This document shows, in pieces, positions 1 to 10,672 of a DNA stretch of 64,000 bases. How positions within the stretch are numbered: position 1 is the first letter of the stretch; each line of letters begins with the position of its first letter. Both the position numbers and the translations under genes were made by a program. The DNA comes from Rhodamnia argentea (taxonomy: Eukaryota; Streptophyta; Magnoliopsida; Myrtales; Myrtaceae), in the NCBI RefSeq assembly GCF_020921035.1, contig NC_063157.1:10886001-10950000 (forward strand), given 5' to 3'. The notes beneath the pieces were generated by a model. That model did no database searches. It had not been told where the DNA came from and worked only from the letters and a program-made list of their open reading frames with translations.

Positions 1-517
1 TCAAGCTCGCCGGCGAAGCCTCACGTAGCTTGTTGCCGGCGAGGCTTGGCCTCACTCGCCTATGGCTAGTCACCGACTATAGCCATGGCCGGCGACGGAA
101 ATAGGGTCGGGAACGTATTCCCGACCCTGTTTTTTGGATGCGCCGATCCGGATACTTGGTAAACTTGGTTCGGTTGCATATCCCTAATTGTTTGAGCTTG
201 CTTCTTTCAATTTTGTACATTTTTGTTCGGTGAGCGTGTTTTCTGGATAAATAGTATTTACTTTCCAATCTAAAGTTAATATCCTTTAATGATGGCCATC
301 AATTTCGCACCGCTCAAAATGTAAGATTTTGAGTTAGTATTTATATATCATCTGTGAAGTTTGAATCCCATCATCCATAAGATCAATTTGGAGCTTTCAA
401 TATGTGTGTGTCTATATATATATATTGCCTTCTTCTTTTTGTCTTATATGTGTCTTTGCAAATAAATGTTCTATTAATTACGTTGACCACTGGTATCAAC
501 ATGCCACGTAGGATCAG
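1..517. other. Non-genic start of window
   Basis: Bases 1-130 are GC-rich and built from GCCGGCGAGG-like words. The same type of core is found inside the foldback elements further on (6210-6290, 8790-8930, 17455-17545, 31450-31690), so this is probably the end of such an element cut by the window edge. From 130 to 517 the DNA is AT-rich with short TA runs. The small ORFs here have no recognisable domain. I see no gene. Confidence 0.5.
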
Positions 518-1177
518 CAATAAACCATTACGGTGAGGACACGTGGCAATGGAGCCAATCCTTTTGCGTCGAACCCCGACTCCTCCTCCTGTCCCTCTCT
601 TATGCAACTCCCCGCGACTTCCCGTTCCTGCAACGATTTTCTCACCCCTCGAATGCCCTTCTCTCTTCTTCGCCAAATTCATGGACGGCGATGAAACCCA
701 CCACCGACGTCACGAGCTTCTCCATCGGCGCTCTCCGCCCACCCCCTGTTCTCGACCACCTTCGCCTTCTACGCCCTGATCCTCCTCTACTTCCTGCGAA
801 TTTTCATCCGCCGTCTCCCTGCTCTCCCTCCGCCGCCTCGGCGCGGCCCAACGAGTCTGGAAGCCGGAAGACTCCGCCGTAGCCGAAGAAAGTAGGGTAG
901 GAGCCGGCGAAAAGAGCCTGGAGCTCGGGCGGGATTCTTCTCATGCCGATGGTGGGCTCGCTTCAAGCAAAGTACTGCGAGTGCTTCTTCGTGGAATGGC
1001 ACGTAAGGACCGAGGGGAAGGGTTAATCGAGATCGCGCCGGATTTGCACAGAGGAGAGGAGGAAATTTTGGGGGAAGGGGAAGAGGTGGAGTTGCAGAAG
1101 AGAGAGGGGAGTCTCGGTGTTCGAGGACGCAAAAGGATGGGCCCCATTGCCACATGTCCCTTCTTGATGATTTATTG
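518..1177. mobile_element. Non-autonomous TIR element with GC-rich interior
   Basis: About 518-640 and 1060-1177 are inverted copies of each other. Both arms contain a CAATAAA-CAT stretch, then a GTGGCAATGG-type motif and CCTTTTGCGTC, so read inward the arms encode similar peptides (MAMEPILLRR and MAMGPILLRP). The arms are about 110-120 bp, long for a MITE and typical of Mutator-like elements. The interior (690-1000) is GC-rich and in one frame reads like an exon of a membrane-anchored protein: a hydrophobic FAFYALILLYFLRIFIRR stretch around 740-810, and in another frame the peptide SSKYCECFFVEWHVR near 963-1010. This could be a captured gene fragment (Pack-MULE style), but I do not recognise the source. 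I could not find a convincing target-site duplication. Confidence 0.45.
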
Positions 1178-1689
1178 TAAACCTTAATATTTTCTGTGAC
1201 CCTTTCACAAAAACGGCTCAATGCCCGACAAGACAAATAAGACAGCCTGCAAAACAAACCTTATTTTAGCATCCGTGCTATGCCATACACAATTTTCAAA
1301 AGGGAATTGAAAATCTTAAATGAACTCAAGAACTGATAATTATATTAATGTACCACTAGTTATGTGGCAGACTTCAATGTATGGTGATAGCACATTTCAC
1401 AATGACAAGTGAAGAATCATAGCCTAAAGAGTGACAAAGATACTTCGTAAACTTGAATTTTTAGGGTCAAATATTAGAAAATTCGTAAAAGTGCTCTCAT
1501 GACATGCTCAAGTGAGGATGTTTGCACATAAAATATGTTACAACGGTCATGTAAATGACTATGTTCTCTTCTGTACATTATAATATTTTAGCAACAATAT
1601 AGGATGAGACAAGCCTTGGACTTCTAATCTAACTATTAGTACGCAGGATAATATACTTTTTTTATAACTCACGGGAGGATTGGCTATGA
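1178..1689. other. AT-rich DNA without a gene
   Basis: No ORF with recognisable content. AT-rich sequence lies between the TIR element and the poly(A) end of the LINE. Confidence 0.5.
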
Positions 1690-4010
1690 TGGTGCAATTT
1701 TTTTTTTTCTGAGAGTAGTTATGCATAGTATTTTGGTACATAACATTTTTTTACCGAGTCTGCAATCATGTTGGCTTCTCGGGGCATGTAGGATACGGCA
1801 ACACCTTTAAGTTGGGCTAACACAGTCTTATAATCTTCAACAATTACCTTCACGGGCCATGGGCTTACCGAACGATCTGATAAGCATTCCACTACTGATA
1901 AGCAGTCAGTTTTCACTTCCACGTTCACGCACAAATCAGATGAAACTGAAGTCTTCAGTTCCTTTGTCTTCACCAACCTCGACAGAACCTCCCGAAGAGC
2001 AAGGGTTTCAATGTTAAGAGCGGAATCAGCGTGGATCTTCAAGGCGAAACCTTCGGTAATGACTCCGTCGGAGTTTCTACAAATTCTGGCGACAGCTCCC
2101 ACCAAGGATTCGCCGGTCCATGAGCCATCTATGTTATACTTCAAGTCCCTTTTTTTCGGAGGAACCCAGCGAGCAGGTGGCATCGGTTCCCTTTTTCCTC
2201 GCTTTCTTCCTCCTGGGTTCCATTTATTGAGGATCTGAAGTCCTGCAGCTACTCGGTCCACGATTTTGTGAAGTCTTGATCTTCCGCCTTGGAAGACGAT
2301 GGAGTTGTGCTCTTTCCAGATCTGCCACAGAGTCCCGGCGAGCAGCTCCAACAATGGCACGGTGTTGTTTGAGGTTAGGATGTCGAGAAACCATTTGTGG
2401 ATTTTGGTGAGCTTATGAGGAGATGGGTCTACGCTTAGTTCAGGGGCCGACCAAATCTCTTTTGTCCAGCCACATAGTATAAACAAATGTTTCAGTGTTT
2501 CCGGCGCTTGATGACATATCGGGCATATTGGATCAGGTAGCATTTTCCTCCTATATAGATTTTCCTTTGTGGGAAGCGCATTGGAACATATATTCCATAA
2601 GAAAAAATTGATCTTGGGGTGGGTGTAACATTGCCAAATCAAGTTCCATAAGGATTTGGGAGGCTGGTATGATGATGATGGCTGGGTGTTGTTGCTGTGC
2701 TTGTCTGCTGTGTGAACTCTGTTGTGCCCACTCTTGACCGACTAAGAACCAGATTTATTCCCAGTCCAAATGACCTTGTCAGTTCCCATGATAGGGCTAA
2801 GTGGGACCACAAGAATTTCATTCACTAAATTCTCATCGAAAAGCATTGACAGCTTTTGCACATCCCATTGCTTAGTATCTTGGTTGATCACATCAGCAAC
2901 AAACAGAGGGTCTCCTTGTTTTGTTGGTCCTCCAATCCTTCCTCTATGAAGCCGCCTATCTTCTCTCAATCTAATCTTAATGCCATCTCCCACTGACCAC
3001 CTTACTTCTTGGTCTAACATCTCCCTGCCCATCAGGAAGCTCTGCCAACCCAGGATGGTCTATAGCCTTTTTTAGCGCACCAGAAATTCTCCGTAGGGAA
3101 ATATATACCTCTTAAAAATTGGCCCCAAAGGGCTGAAGGGGTTTGTATGAGTCTCCATGCCTACTTCCCTAGCATTGCCTTATTGAAATTAACAAGGTCC
3201 TTGAATCCCAAGCCCCCACTATCTTTCCTAGTTTTAAGTAGCTCCCACTTCTTCCAGTGAATTTCAGTTTTTTCATTGCTTTGGTTCTACCATAAATTTG
3301 CAATCTTTCTCTCAATTGTTCTACAAATCGAAACAGGAATCTTAAATATGGACATTGCATATTGTGGCACTGTTTTGATGAGAATTTCCTTTCCTTCCTT
3401 TGACATGATGTTCTCCTTCCACCCCTTGAGTTTCATATTCACCCTCGCAAGGATCCAAGAGAACATTTCTTTCTTTGATTGTCCCCAATCCAACAGGATT
3501 CCGAGATATTTCCCAATTTTTTCGATAACCGGGACTCTGACCATTTCTGCCATGTTGCTCCTCAACTGCTGTGGGCATCCACTATTGAAATAAATTCTAG
3601 ACTTGTTTAAGTTAATAGCTTGTCCTGATGCGAAGCGATATTGGTTCAGGAGGTTTGCCAAGTTTTGGCATTCTATGATAGTTCCATCTAGGAAGAAAAT
3701 CGCATCATCGGCGAATAATAAATACAAGAGCGTCGGACAGAATGTATTTAGTTTGATGCCTTTCACACTTCCGTCCCCTAGCATCTTGTGCATGAGTGAG
3801 AAGAGCACATTAGCCATAATAATAAATAAATAAGGAGAGAGAGGATCTCCTTGCCTGATACCTCGAGTGGGCTTGAATGCTTAAAGGGGTTCCCCATTAA
3901 CTTTGACACTAAATGTAATAGTGGAAATACATTGTTTCACCAAAAAGACCCAGCGATCACAAAAGCCCATTCTTGTCATACATGCACGCAAAAAATCACA
4001 TTCCAACAAG
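1690..4010 (-). mobile_element. 5'-truncated, decayed LINE (non-LTR retrotransposon)
   Basis: Read on the minus strand this is the second ORF of a plant L1-type LINE. From about 4010 down come a reverse transcriptase with the IRQGDPLSPYLF block (about 3850-3805), an FADD catalytic motif near 3690, and the typical tail region (YLGILLDWG, LKGWKE). Next is the linker VGDGIKIRLREDR (about 2985), then a zf-RVT zinc knuckle (CPICHQAPETLKHLF), and finally an RNase H domain starting YNIDGSWTG with stop at 1719. A T-run on the plus strand at 1690-1710 is the poly(A) tail. The reading frame is broken near 2640-2820 and near 3290, and the endonuclease and ORF1 are missing, so it cannot move by itself. 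The 5' break falls inside a duplicated gene copy; see 4010-5135. Confidence 0.85.
1719..2642 (-). pseudogene. LINE ORF2 C-terminal part: zf-RVT and RNase H domains
   Basis: A 307-residue open stretch within the LINE. Residues about 1-60 form the zinc-binding zf-RVT region with the CPICHQAPETLKHLF pattern. Residues about 165-290 form an RNase H-like fold with the first catalytic Asp in YNIDGSWTG. This length of open frame in an otherwise frameshifted element suggests a fairly recent insertion. It is not a host gene. Confidence 0.8.
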
Positions 4011-5135
4011 TGAGACCTCATATGGCCCCAAGTTCGAATAGTATATGGTTCCTGCTACATCCATAGCCTTAACTCTTGGGATAGACAATTTAGCGTTCGC
4101 TAAATCCATACATATCAAATGGATACTCTCTAGCTATCCTCGGGTAAATTAGGATCTTTGAATAGAATACTAAGCTTTTGTAAGGAATACTTGGCACGTC
4201 AATATGATCTCCAGGCATTAACTCATGATTGAGAATCCCTATCCTTGCAATGCCATAATAACGGCTGCCCACAGTTCCAAGCCAATGATCTTTAGCAATA
4301 CACATGAAAGGAACATTTGAGTTGTTCTTGATCCGACATTTTTGGCCCGAGAATACCCTCTTTGATGCAAGAAGGAACTCGCTTGCACAAACAACACAAG
4401 TTGGGATAATCTCCTCAATGGCTCTTAGGAAGCCTGCACAATTAGCTAGGGTTACAACTTTCACAAGAAAAGTCCTGCAAAATCATAAGGCAATTATTTT
4501 TTCCGACAAAGTTGACGTATAGGGTTTTCGTAACATAGGGTAGTATATGAATTAATCCTAGAGTTCACCATGCTTATTTGAATTGAAAAAAAAAAAAAAA
4601 AGAGAGAAGAAAGTATTATTACAAAGAGGATAGCCCGAAAGCAAACAAAGAAGACTAATTTCAAAATTATTCACCTTGTCCAGCCACTTGCTTGGCCCAT
4701 GTTACAGTAGCCCCAAGATGGCTGAGACTCATCTTCCATGCACGATTTTTGTTCTTCTTGTTGTTCTTGAGGCGAAACTCAAGAATGTCAACAACTCCAC
4801 CACAGGCAAATACCCAGTAGAAGACCCAGATCTATCAACTCATTAAAGTAAAACCAGTATAGAAAAAAGGAGCCAGAAAGGTTTACCTTTCCATTCATCT
4901 CATTCGTGGCATCGCTATTGAAAGTTTCAACAGAGTCTTCACATTCTGCCGTGATTGGATCAATCAGCAAAACCCTTAATTCCTTTTGCACATGAAGATA
5001 GTAAATCAATGCTTATGATCAGAAGCAAAACCTGAAAGTGAAACCTAAACAGCAACCAAGTTGTCTCGCAAACCTCAACAGCGGTCTCTTCAACCGCATA
5101 TGCCAAACATGTTTCGGCCGTACACTGAAGTCTTC
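4010..5135 (-). pseudogene. Left copy of an unrecognised duplicated gene (damaged)
   Basis: On the minus strand this matches the copy at 14567-15660 through at least two exons and the intron between them. The 3' exon (4010-4473) encodes peptides such as VVTLANCAGFLRAIEEIIPT, HELMPGDHIDVPS and REYPFDMYG. An acceptor TTGCAG precedes it, and the upstream exon (about 4680-4800) encodes LSHLGATVTWAKQVAGQG. In this copy a stop follows FSER at 4090 and a one-base shift follows; after that AMDVAGTIYY and EVSLVG align to AIDVGGSIDY and DVSLIW of the other copy until the LINE sequence takes over at about 4010. The 3' end of the gene is not found beyond the LINE, so the junction is not a simple insertion. 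I do not recognise the protein family. Confidence 0.55.
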
Positions 5136-5239
5136 TCCTTCTTCTTTATCAAACTACAACAAACTGACTTCTTTATCAAAATACTTTTCAACTTCAATTG
5201 AATTTTGCAAGAAGCGGCTTCGAAATACTTGCTACTTGT

Positions 5240-5933
5240 TTATACATAAAATCTCAAGAAAATAGGGATAATATCGCACAAAAACCTAAAAATGAATTTC
5301 GCTGTGACCTTGGTGCTCATCTCTCTAAAAGCTCCAAATTGCAGTTCACAAACCATTAGAGCATTCCATAAGCGATGTTCTATTAGTCTATCCCAGCAGA
5401 AATCCATCTTGTTCGACCCTAAATTCACACACCACCCGAAGAGTTTGAAGATCACATGATAAGGACATGCTAACTTTAACTATTAAGGCTGTTAATGCAT
5501 GATTGCTCAAAGGACGGGCTTGATGCAATTTATGGAAATACCTTGGGTGAAATTAAAGTTATTTTCTTGAAGGTTGCCTTTGTGATTGAAAGGGACCTGT
5601 TGGGCTCCGTAGACTGAGGAAGACCTGTAAAATCTTCATTTACAAGGCCCACCTTTACGTAATTTGTCTGCCATTGGGTTTTTAGGGCTATACAAATCGA
5701 GTCATTTGTGCTAACCCGCCGTAGAAATCGGGTCAGTTTGACTTGATTTATTATAAGAAAATCGAAATTGGAGTTGGCCAAAAACTGCGGGCATCTAAGT
5801 GCACGTGCTTCAAGACTAAGCACGTGGCTAATTTGCTGACTTCTTTTCTATGAAACGATTGCACTATGTTGAAATCGAGCTTAGCCAAATCGATCAAGAT
5901 AGGGTTTAGGCAATCTTCCTCGTACAAGTCCAT
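5240..5933 (-). pseudogene. Terpene synthase relic (two exon pieces)
   Basis: Two minus-strand pieces look like consecutive parts of a TPS-a/b class terpene synthase, just before the DDxxD metal-binding motif. The first (5933 down to about 5825) reads LNPILIDLAKLDFNIVQ followed by HRKEVSKLA. The second (about 5440-5305) reads NLGSNKMDFCWDRLIEH, then LWNALMVCELQFGAFREM and STKVTA, matching the family pattern DR-IE-LW-EPQFG-R-TKV. About 370 bases of unrelated sequence separate the two, and the conserved RWW is lost. The rest of the gene (N-terminal RRx8W, DDxxD, NSE/DTE) is absent, so this is a dead fragment. TPS families are expanded in essential-oil plants, but no product can be inferred from the piece. 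Confidence 0.65.
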
Positions 5934-5947
5934 GGACCTTTGGTGGG

Positions 5948-6522
5948 AAATGGAAAATTTTCAAAAAATTCATAAATCTATTATACTTTTGCCAATTTAT
6001 TTCTAAACATTTTTACTTTGTCAATTCGGTCTTAAAAATTTTACATTTATATCAATTTAGTCCTAAACATTTTGCATTTGTGCCAATTCAGTTCTTCCAA
6101 CCAACTTTGATCAGCCAGCACTGATATGGATAATTTTTAATAATATTTTAGTTTTTTATAGAATTTTTTTTTTTTTTTTTTTCCCCTTTTTCTTTTCCTT
6201 TCTTCTTCCTCCAGCAGGTCATCGCCGCCGCCGACCGGCCGCAGGCTGGGGCCGGCAAGGACAAGTCTCGTTGGTGCTCGGGCCAAGGAAAAAAAAAATA
6301 AATAACTTTATATAATACTACATATTATCAAAAATTGTACACGTTAACATTGGCCGATCAAAATTGGTTGGAAGGACTGAATTGACACAAAAGTAAAAAG
6401 TTTAAGAATAAATTGGTTAAACAAAAAAAGCTCTGGACTGAATTGGCACAAATGTAAAAGGTTTAGAATTTAATTGACAAATGTGTAATAATTTTAGACT
6501 TTTTTGACAATTTTCCCAATAG
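5948..6522. mobile_element. Foldback MITE with GC-rich core
   Basis: The left arm (about 5950-6115) and right arm (about 6355-6520) are inverted copies. Both begin GGAAAATT-TC and continue with repeated CAATTTAGTCCTAAA- and CAATTCAGT-type words, ending near CCAACCAACTTTGATC and its complement. Between them are a T/C-rich tract, a GC-rich core (6210-6290, CCGGCCGCAGG-type) and an A-rich tract. Related elements lie at 17245-17745 and 27838-28397, with half an element at 8785-9140. There is no coding capacity. Confidence 0.7.
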
Positions 6523-7884
6523 TAAATTGGTATTCCCGCAACACCTAAAGACGTGAGCTTCATTTCCAAACTAATCGGAGTCGCTCCAGTGAAGCCGTTG
6601 AGGAGGAGTTTGGTGATTTTTACACCTGCCGCTTCATAATGACGTGAGCTTGATGTCACTGTAAGGAAAGCTTATCAGAGTCGCCAATGGAGCGTTGTTG
6701 TGTAGGTTTAGAGAAGCAATGAGATGGCGTAACACGAAGTGGAATTGAAACTGCAAAAGAAATTGGAAATCATCTCGTCATTTGTGCCATCAAATCTCTC
6801 TCTGTAGGCTATATCATGATGCCATCGACAGCCTCAAGCTCTGTTGGGGTTACCCCACATCGATTTTGAAAGGAGCTGATCGTCGGTTTATAAGTAAAAG
6901 TGAAACATTATCTTTTAAACTAGTTTTTAGAATGAAAGAGGCTCAAAATCACCCAATTAGTGCCTACGTTACCAACAAGTCTGGACCCAATAATTTTATG
7001 AGAGAGATATAGGTTGTTGAGCTGGTGTGAGGAAAAACCTGAACCTTTAAGCTAGAGAGGCTCAGGACCACCCAACAAGCTCCTACCTTAACTCCATCCC
7101 TAACCCTCACGTCAAAGCTTTTAGAATTAATGAGCAAAAGTTGGAGAACTGCGAGCGTCGTTAACACGAGTTGGAAATGGATTCCAAAAACAATACACAA
7201 GAAAACATGAAAAACATACCCATGAACCTTTTCGTTCGAAAGAGGAGCAGAAAAACATCGTCTTTTTCTTTTCACTGTTCTTTTTCTTCTCACTAGAAAG
7301 AACGTGGGAAGCTGAGAAGCAACGTGAAGAAGAAGGTGATTACTTTATCATGCTCAAAAGCCTAAAGCAAAGTTTTGCGGGTCATGGGCTGGGTTAGCCC
7401 AACACGGGCGGCCCACCCATCAAATCCATCAAGGCAAAAAAAAATCTTAATATCGAATGTACATTGGAGTTTTTATATATAAGAAAAACATGATCGTGTT
7501 ATTTACACGAAAATTGATTAAAATGCACGTCACAAATCTTTATATGTAATTTCAATTGTGATTGCGTTGTGAAGTGTAAAATTTAGCTGTCGTTTATTCT
7601 ATTACGATGGAAATGTTGCATTCATAAATAAAAGTACGTTGAATTTGCATCTTTATCCTCAACAGGGAAAAAAGAAATGGCTTCTCTAATTGTTGGTCCC
7701 GAATATAATTGTGAGTCTTTGTCAATCCATTTGGTTATGTTAACCACACGTCTTACAGGTGTTTTCGAGCCTAATTAGTGTTTTACTATGCACTGAAAGC
7801 TACTTTGTACGTATCAAGCGAATACCCTGTTGATCAAATACTAACTTGGCACTTGGGAAAAAAAAAAAAAAGATGCATCCATGT
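6523..7884. other. Intergenic DNA, possible LTR remnant
   Basis: No gene recognised. Around 6842 the sequence TGTTGGGGTTACCCCACATC followed by a TTTATAAG box resembles the start of short plant LTRs (TRIM-type). A second, diverged copy of part of it lies at 7030-7110 (GAGGCTCAGGACCACCCAA against GAGGCTCAAAATCACCCAA). No partner LTR or target-site duplication was found. The 109-residue basic ORF on the minus strand here has no family signature. Confidence 0.35.
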
Positions 7885-8345
7885 CTTAACTATTAAGGAT
7901 TTGCCATGTTGATGCTAATGTTCCTGTACCCATGGTTCGAAGATGTGGCAAAAAATCTTGGGAAGTTTCAAGTAAACGAGGGGAGAGCTTCTTTCCTACT
8001 TCCTCAAATGTCATTATCTTTTGATATAGGATTATGTTACCTTGTTGCATCAAAGTAGCTCGTCAAGATTGTCGCGATTGCTTAATGCTTCTCCACACAT
8101 GCAAAAGTGACCATTTTGTTCAATCTTCTAGGTCTCGACCTTCCCTAGCGCTACGTGGAAGCATCCTTCGGTTCCAATAGTGACTCAAATTTTCTCGAAA
8201 GGAGTTCTGAATCAGCAGCACCATTGATTTGCCCTCATTTATACAGTACGCATATTGGAATGTCATGGCTCTTGACCATAAATTACAGACGTGGATATGG
8301 AAATGGACTACTAGAGTTCCTTGTAGTTATAATCAGTAAATCCCA
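7885..8345. repeat. Duplicated block A2 (partner 16795-17250)
   Basis: Starts with GGATTTGCCATGTTGATGC and runs with scattered substitutions parallel to 16795-17250, including AAAAATCTTGGGAAGTTTCA. Both copies hold a plus-strand ORF beginning MEASFG, but the frames and downstream residues diverge, so I do not call a gene. It belongs to the same segmental duplication as 4010-5135 and 9000-10200. Confidence 0.75.
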
Positions 8346-8429
8346 TTCAATTTGTCCGTAACAAAAAGCAAACATAAGAAGCTAAAATCAATACAAGTTC
8401 AATGTTGCATGTACATTTGGAATTTAGGA

Positions 8430-8783
8430 CTTCTAGCCGTCCCTATCTTAAGTCGTCTATGTACTCCTTAGACTGATTTTTAGCCAAATGATAGATTTTG
8501 ACTCGAGTATTTTAGGCTCATACTCGACTCAAGCCTCAAGATCGAGTCCAACTTGATAGAATGTTCTCTAAGCTCAAGTTCAACTTATCTAGTTTCAAAC
8601 AGTCAAGTAAATTCTCAGTTGAGGTTGATGGGATTGAAGATTTTCTTATGTTCTATATAAACTTAAAATTAAAAATGAAATGCCTTTGAGAATCTAACTA
8701 TGAATCTAGGTCTGCGAGCTGGTCATGTAAAGCAGTTAATTCAACTCAAGCACTTTGAACTCGGACTCGAAACAAAGCCCGAC
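8430..8783. repeat. 350-bp unit, copy 1 of 3
   Basis: Direct repeat of 9180-9535 and 17780-18138. It contains the words GCTCATACTCGACTCAAGCC, TCAAGTAAATTCTCA and GTCATGTAAAGCAGTTAA. This first copy is the most diverged. It is joined directly to the middle of a foldback MITE at about 8785, which suggests unequal recombination in the left duplicate. Confidence 0.7.
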
Positions 8784-8784
8784 G

Positions 8785-9140
8785 GGAGGTTGTCACCCTC
8801 CAGCCCTTAGGCAAGGGTCCGCGAGCCCTCGCCGGCCGTTGGGCGAGGGCTCTCGCCTCTCACCACCACTAGCAAGGGTCCACGGCCCTCGGCCAATGGC
8901 CGACGGAGGTCATCGGCCCAACCACCCCTCAAAAAAGAAAATTAAAAAAGGCATAAAAATTTATTAATAAATAATTCAAAAATTTGAAAAATATTAATAA
9001 ATTCTTAAAATTTTGCAATGCCGGTGACGTCGACACAATTGCAAATGGTTTAAGACTTAATTGGCAAAAAAAATTTCGGACTGAATTGGTCCAATTACAA
9101 TAGGTTTAGTACTCTTTTTTTTATATAATTTTTCCATAGA
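8785..9140. mobile_element. Right half of a foldback MITE
   Basis: The GC-rich core (8790-8930, GGCGAGGGC-type words) and right arm (8990-9140) match the right half of the complete element at 17245-17745. The left arm is missing and replaced by the 350-bp unit at 8430-8783. The 70-residue ORF across the core is a by-product of GC-rich sequence. Confidence 0.6.
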
Positions 9141-9179
9141 ATTGTACAAGTCATGGGCGCCATTCATTCCAATGAAAGG

Positions 9180-9535
9180 TTAGGACATCTTGCCATCCCT
9201 ATCTTAAGTGTACACCTTAGACTGATTTTACCCAAATGATGCACTTTGACTCAAGTTTTTCAGGCTCATGCTCGACTTAAGCCTCAAGATTGAATCCAAC
9301 ATGATAGAATGTTCCGTAAGCTCAAGCTCGACTTGTCTAGATTAAAACCGTCAAGTAAATTCTCATTTGAGCTCGTCAAGATAGAATATTTTCTTACATA
9401 AATTTCTATATACATTTAAAATTAAATGAAGTGTCTTTGAGAATCTAACTATGAAACTAAGTCCTTGAGCGGGTCATGTAAGGCAGTTAACTCTAGTCGA
9501 GCTCGTTGAACTTGACTCAAAACAAAGCCTGTGGA
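9180..9535. repeat. 350-bp unit, copy 2 of 3
   Basis: Direct repeat of 8430-8783 and closest to 17780-18138. Shared words include CATCCCTATCTTAAGTG, GATAGAATGTTCCGTAAGCT and TCAAAACAAAGCC at the end. It carries no coding signal. Confidence 0.75.
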
Positions 9536-10200
9536 AGACCGCTAACAAGCCGGGATGAAGTAGGTCCGACTCTTAGGTGACCGGACCGTAGTCCTTTCGA
9601 GTTCCCTATCCCCGTTCCTGGCTGCAGAGGGTCCATGGTCCACATTAAACGTGTTCTGGATCTTGTCTGTGACCCAAATGGGAAAAACAAAAACAGAAAG
9701 CGACCCTCTTCTGTCTTGCTTCCTCGTTGTCGCCTGACTGTCAAAATGCCCTTCTGATCAAAACCCTCCTTCTGCGTTGGCGACACCAGAAAGACATGGG
9801 CAAAGTGTTGCTTGCAGAGCGTGCACGGAACCAAAGCCAACTGGACCTGCAAAATATTGAATCTTGGCTTCGCCCCTCCATGTCCAAACACCTTTCAAAA
9901 CCTTTAAAAATTTCACCTTTTTCTTATTTTTCATCATAAGTGAAGAGGTGTCGATCGAACGATGTTATAGAATTGATGGGTAGGGTAAACATGCCAACTT
10001 GGAGCTGGTAAGGGTAAGGGGGGAAGGGGCCCCTCAGGAATCGAAACCATTCCAGCCTTTCGCCATTTACATTTTTGACCCCACCACCTTCCTTCCCTCA
10101 CCCATGTGCTTCTCTCTCTGTCTCTCTCTCTGACTCGAGTTTCGTTCCAAGTAGTGCAAGCTGCAAGGCAATGCTCCTCTGGCTCTTAATCCTCATGAGC
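9536..10200 (+). promoter_or_regulatory. Orphan copy of the TMK upstream region
   Basis: This block aligns with 18137-18886, the DNA immediately upstream of the intact receptor kinase. It has the same GGTCCATGGTCCACATTAAA, the GGGGAAGGGGCCCCTCAGG motif, CACCACCTTCCTTCCCTCACC and the CT-rich tract. An interval of about 85 bases present at 18545-18643 is deleted here. Similarity ends at about 10200, which corresponds to 18886, about 75 bases before the kinase ATG; what follows is unrelated. So this is promoter plus part of the 5'UTR with no gene behind it. A minus-strand ORF (9517-9891) is shared with the other copy, but many of its residues differ. Confidence 0.75.
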
Positions 10201-10664
10201 CGAGAAAAAAAAGCTAGTGTGGCAAGATCCATCTACTATGAGGACTTGAAAGAGCCATATGATTTGTCAACCATTTGGCACGGTAAGGGCAATTGGTTGA
10301 TTTAAGTGTCAACGGTCTCATTCAAAACTGAGATTATCATATTTATTATTTTTCTCTTAAGAATTTGCAATCATCTTTTGATTGGATGTTAAATGCGACT
10401 TTCTGTTCAAAATTGCCAAACTATCTGATTTTTATATCTGGCGATTAAATGTAGTCTAGAAATGCCGATATAGCGGAAAATAGCATAGTATAATGCTCCA
10501 TCCCTCAGCTCAGGGGCGAATGTAGAATAAAAAAGTTCTAGTGGGCGAAAACTGCAAAGCTTAAAGTATTACAACATAAAAGTACTTTTAAAATTAGGTT
10601 GGAAATATTTTGCAAGAAGCGGCTTCTACAATATCAGTTGTGTTTCTCTGGCAAAATGCCACAA
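10201..10664. other. AT-rich DNA without a gene
   Basis: Sequence after the duplication break and before the hAT MITE. A short word near 10605, GCAAGAAGCGGCTTC, also occurs at 5207 and inverted at 14130, probably a dispersed repeat fragment. No gene seen. Confidence 0.4.
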
Positions 10665-10672
10665 TACTATAC

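Noticed and set aside
787-1257. 156-residue minus-strand ORF
   Set aside because: Runs across both arms of the inverted-repeat element and is an effect of GC-rich palindromic sequence.
6842-6976. Possible short solo LTR (TGTTGGGG...ACCAACA)
   Set aside because: Looks like a TRIM LTR start with a TATA-like box, but no target-site duplication, partner LTR or primer-binding site was found.
9517-9891. Minus-strand ORF shared in frame with 18124-18459 in both duplicates
   Set aside because: It overlaps promoter DNA. Roughly one fifth of residues differ between the copies, there is no domain and no conserved start, so it does not look selected as protein.
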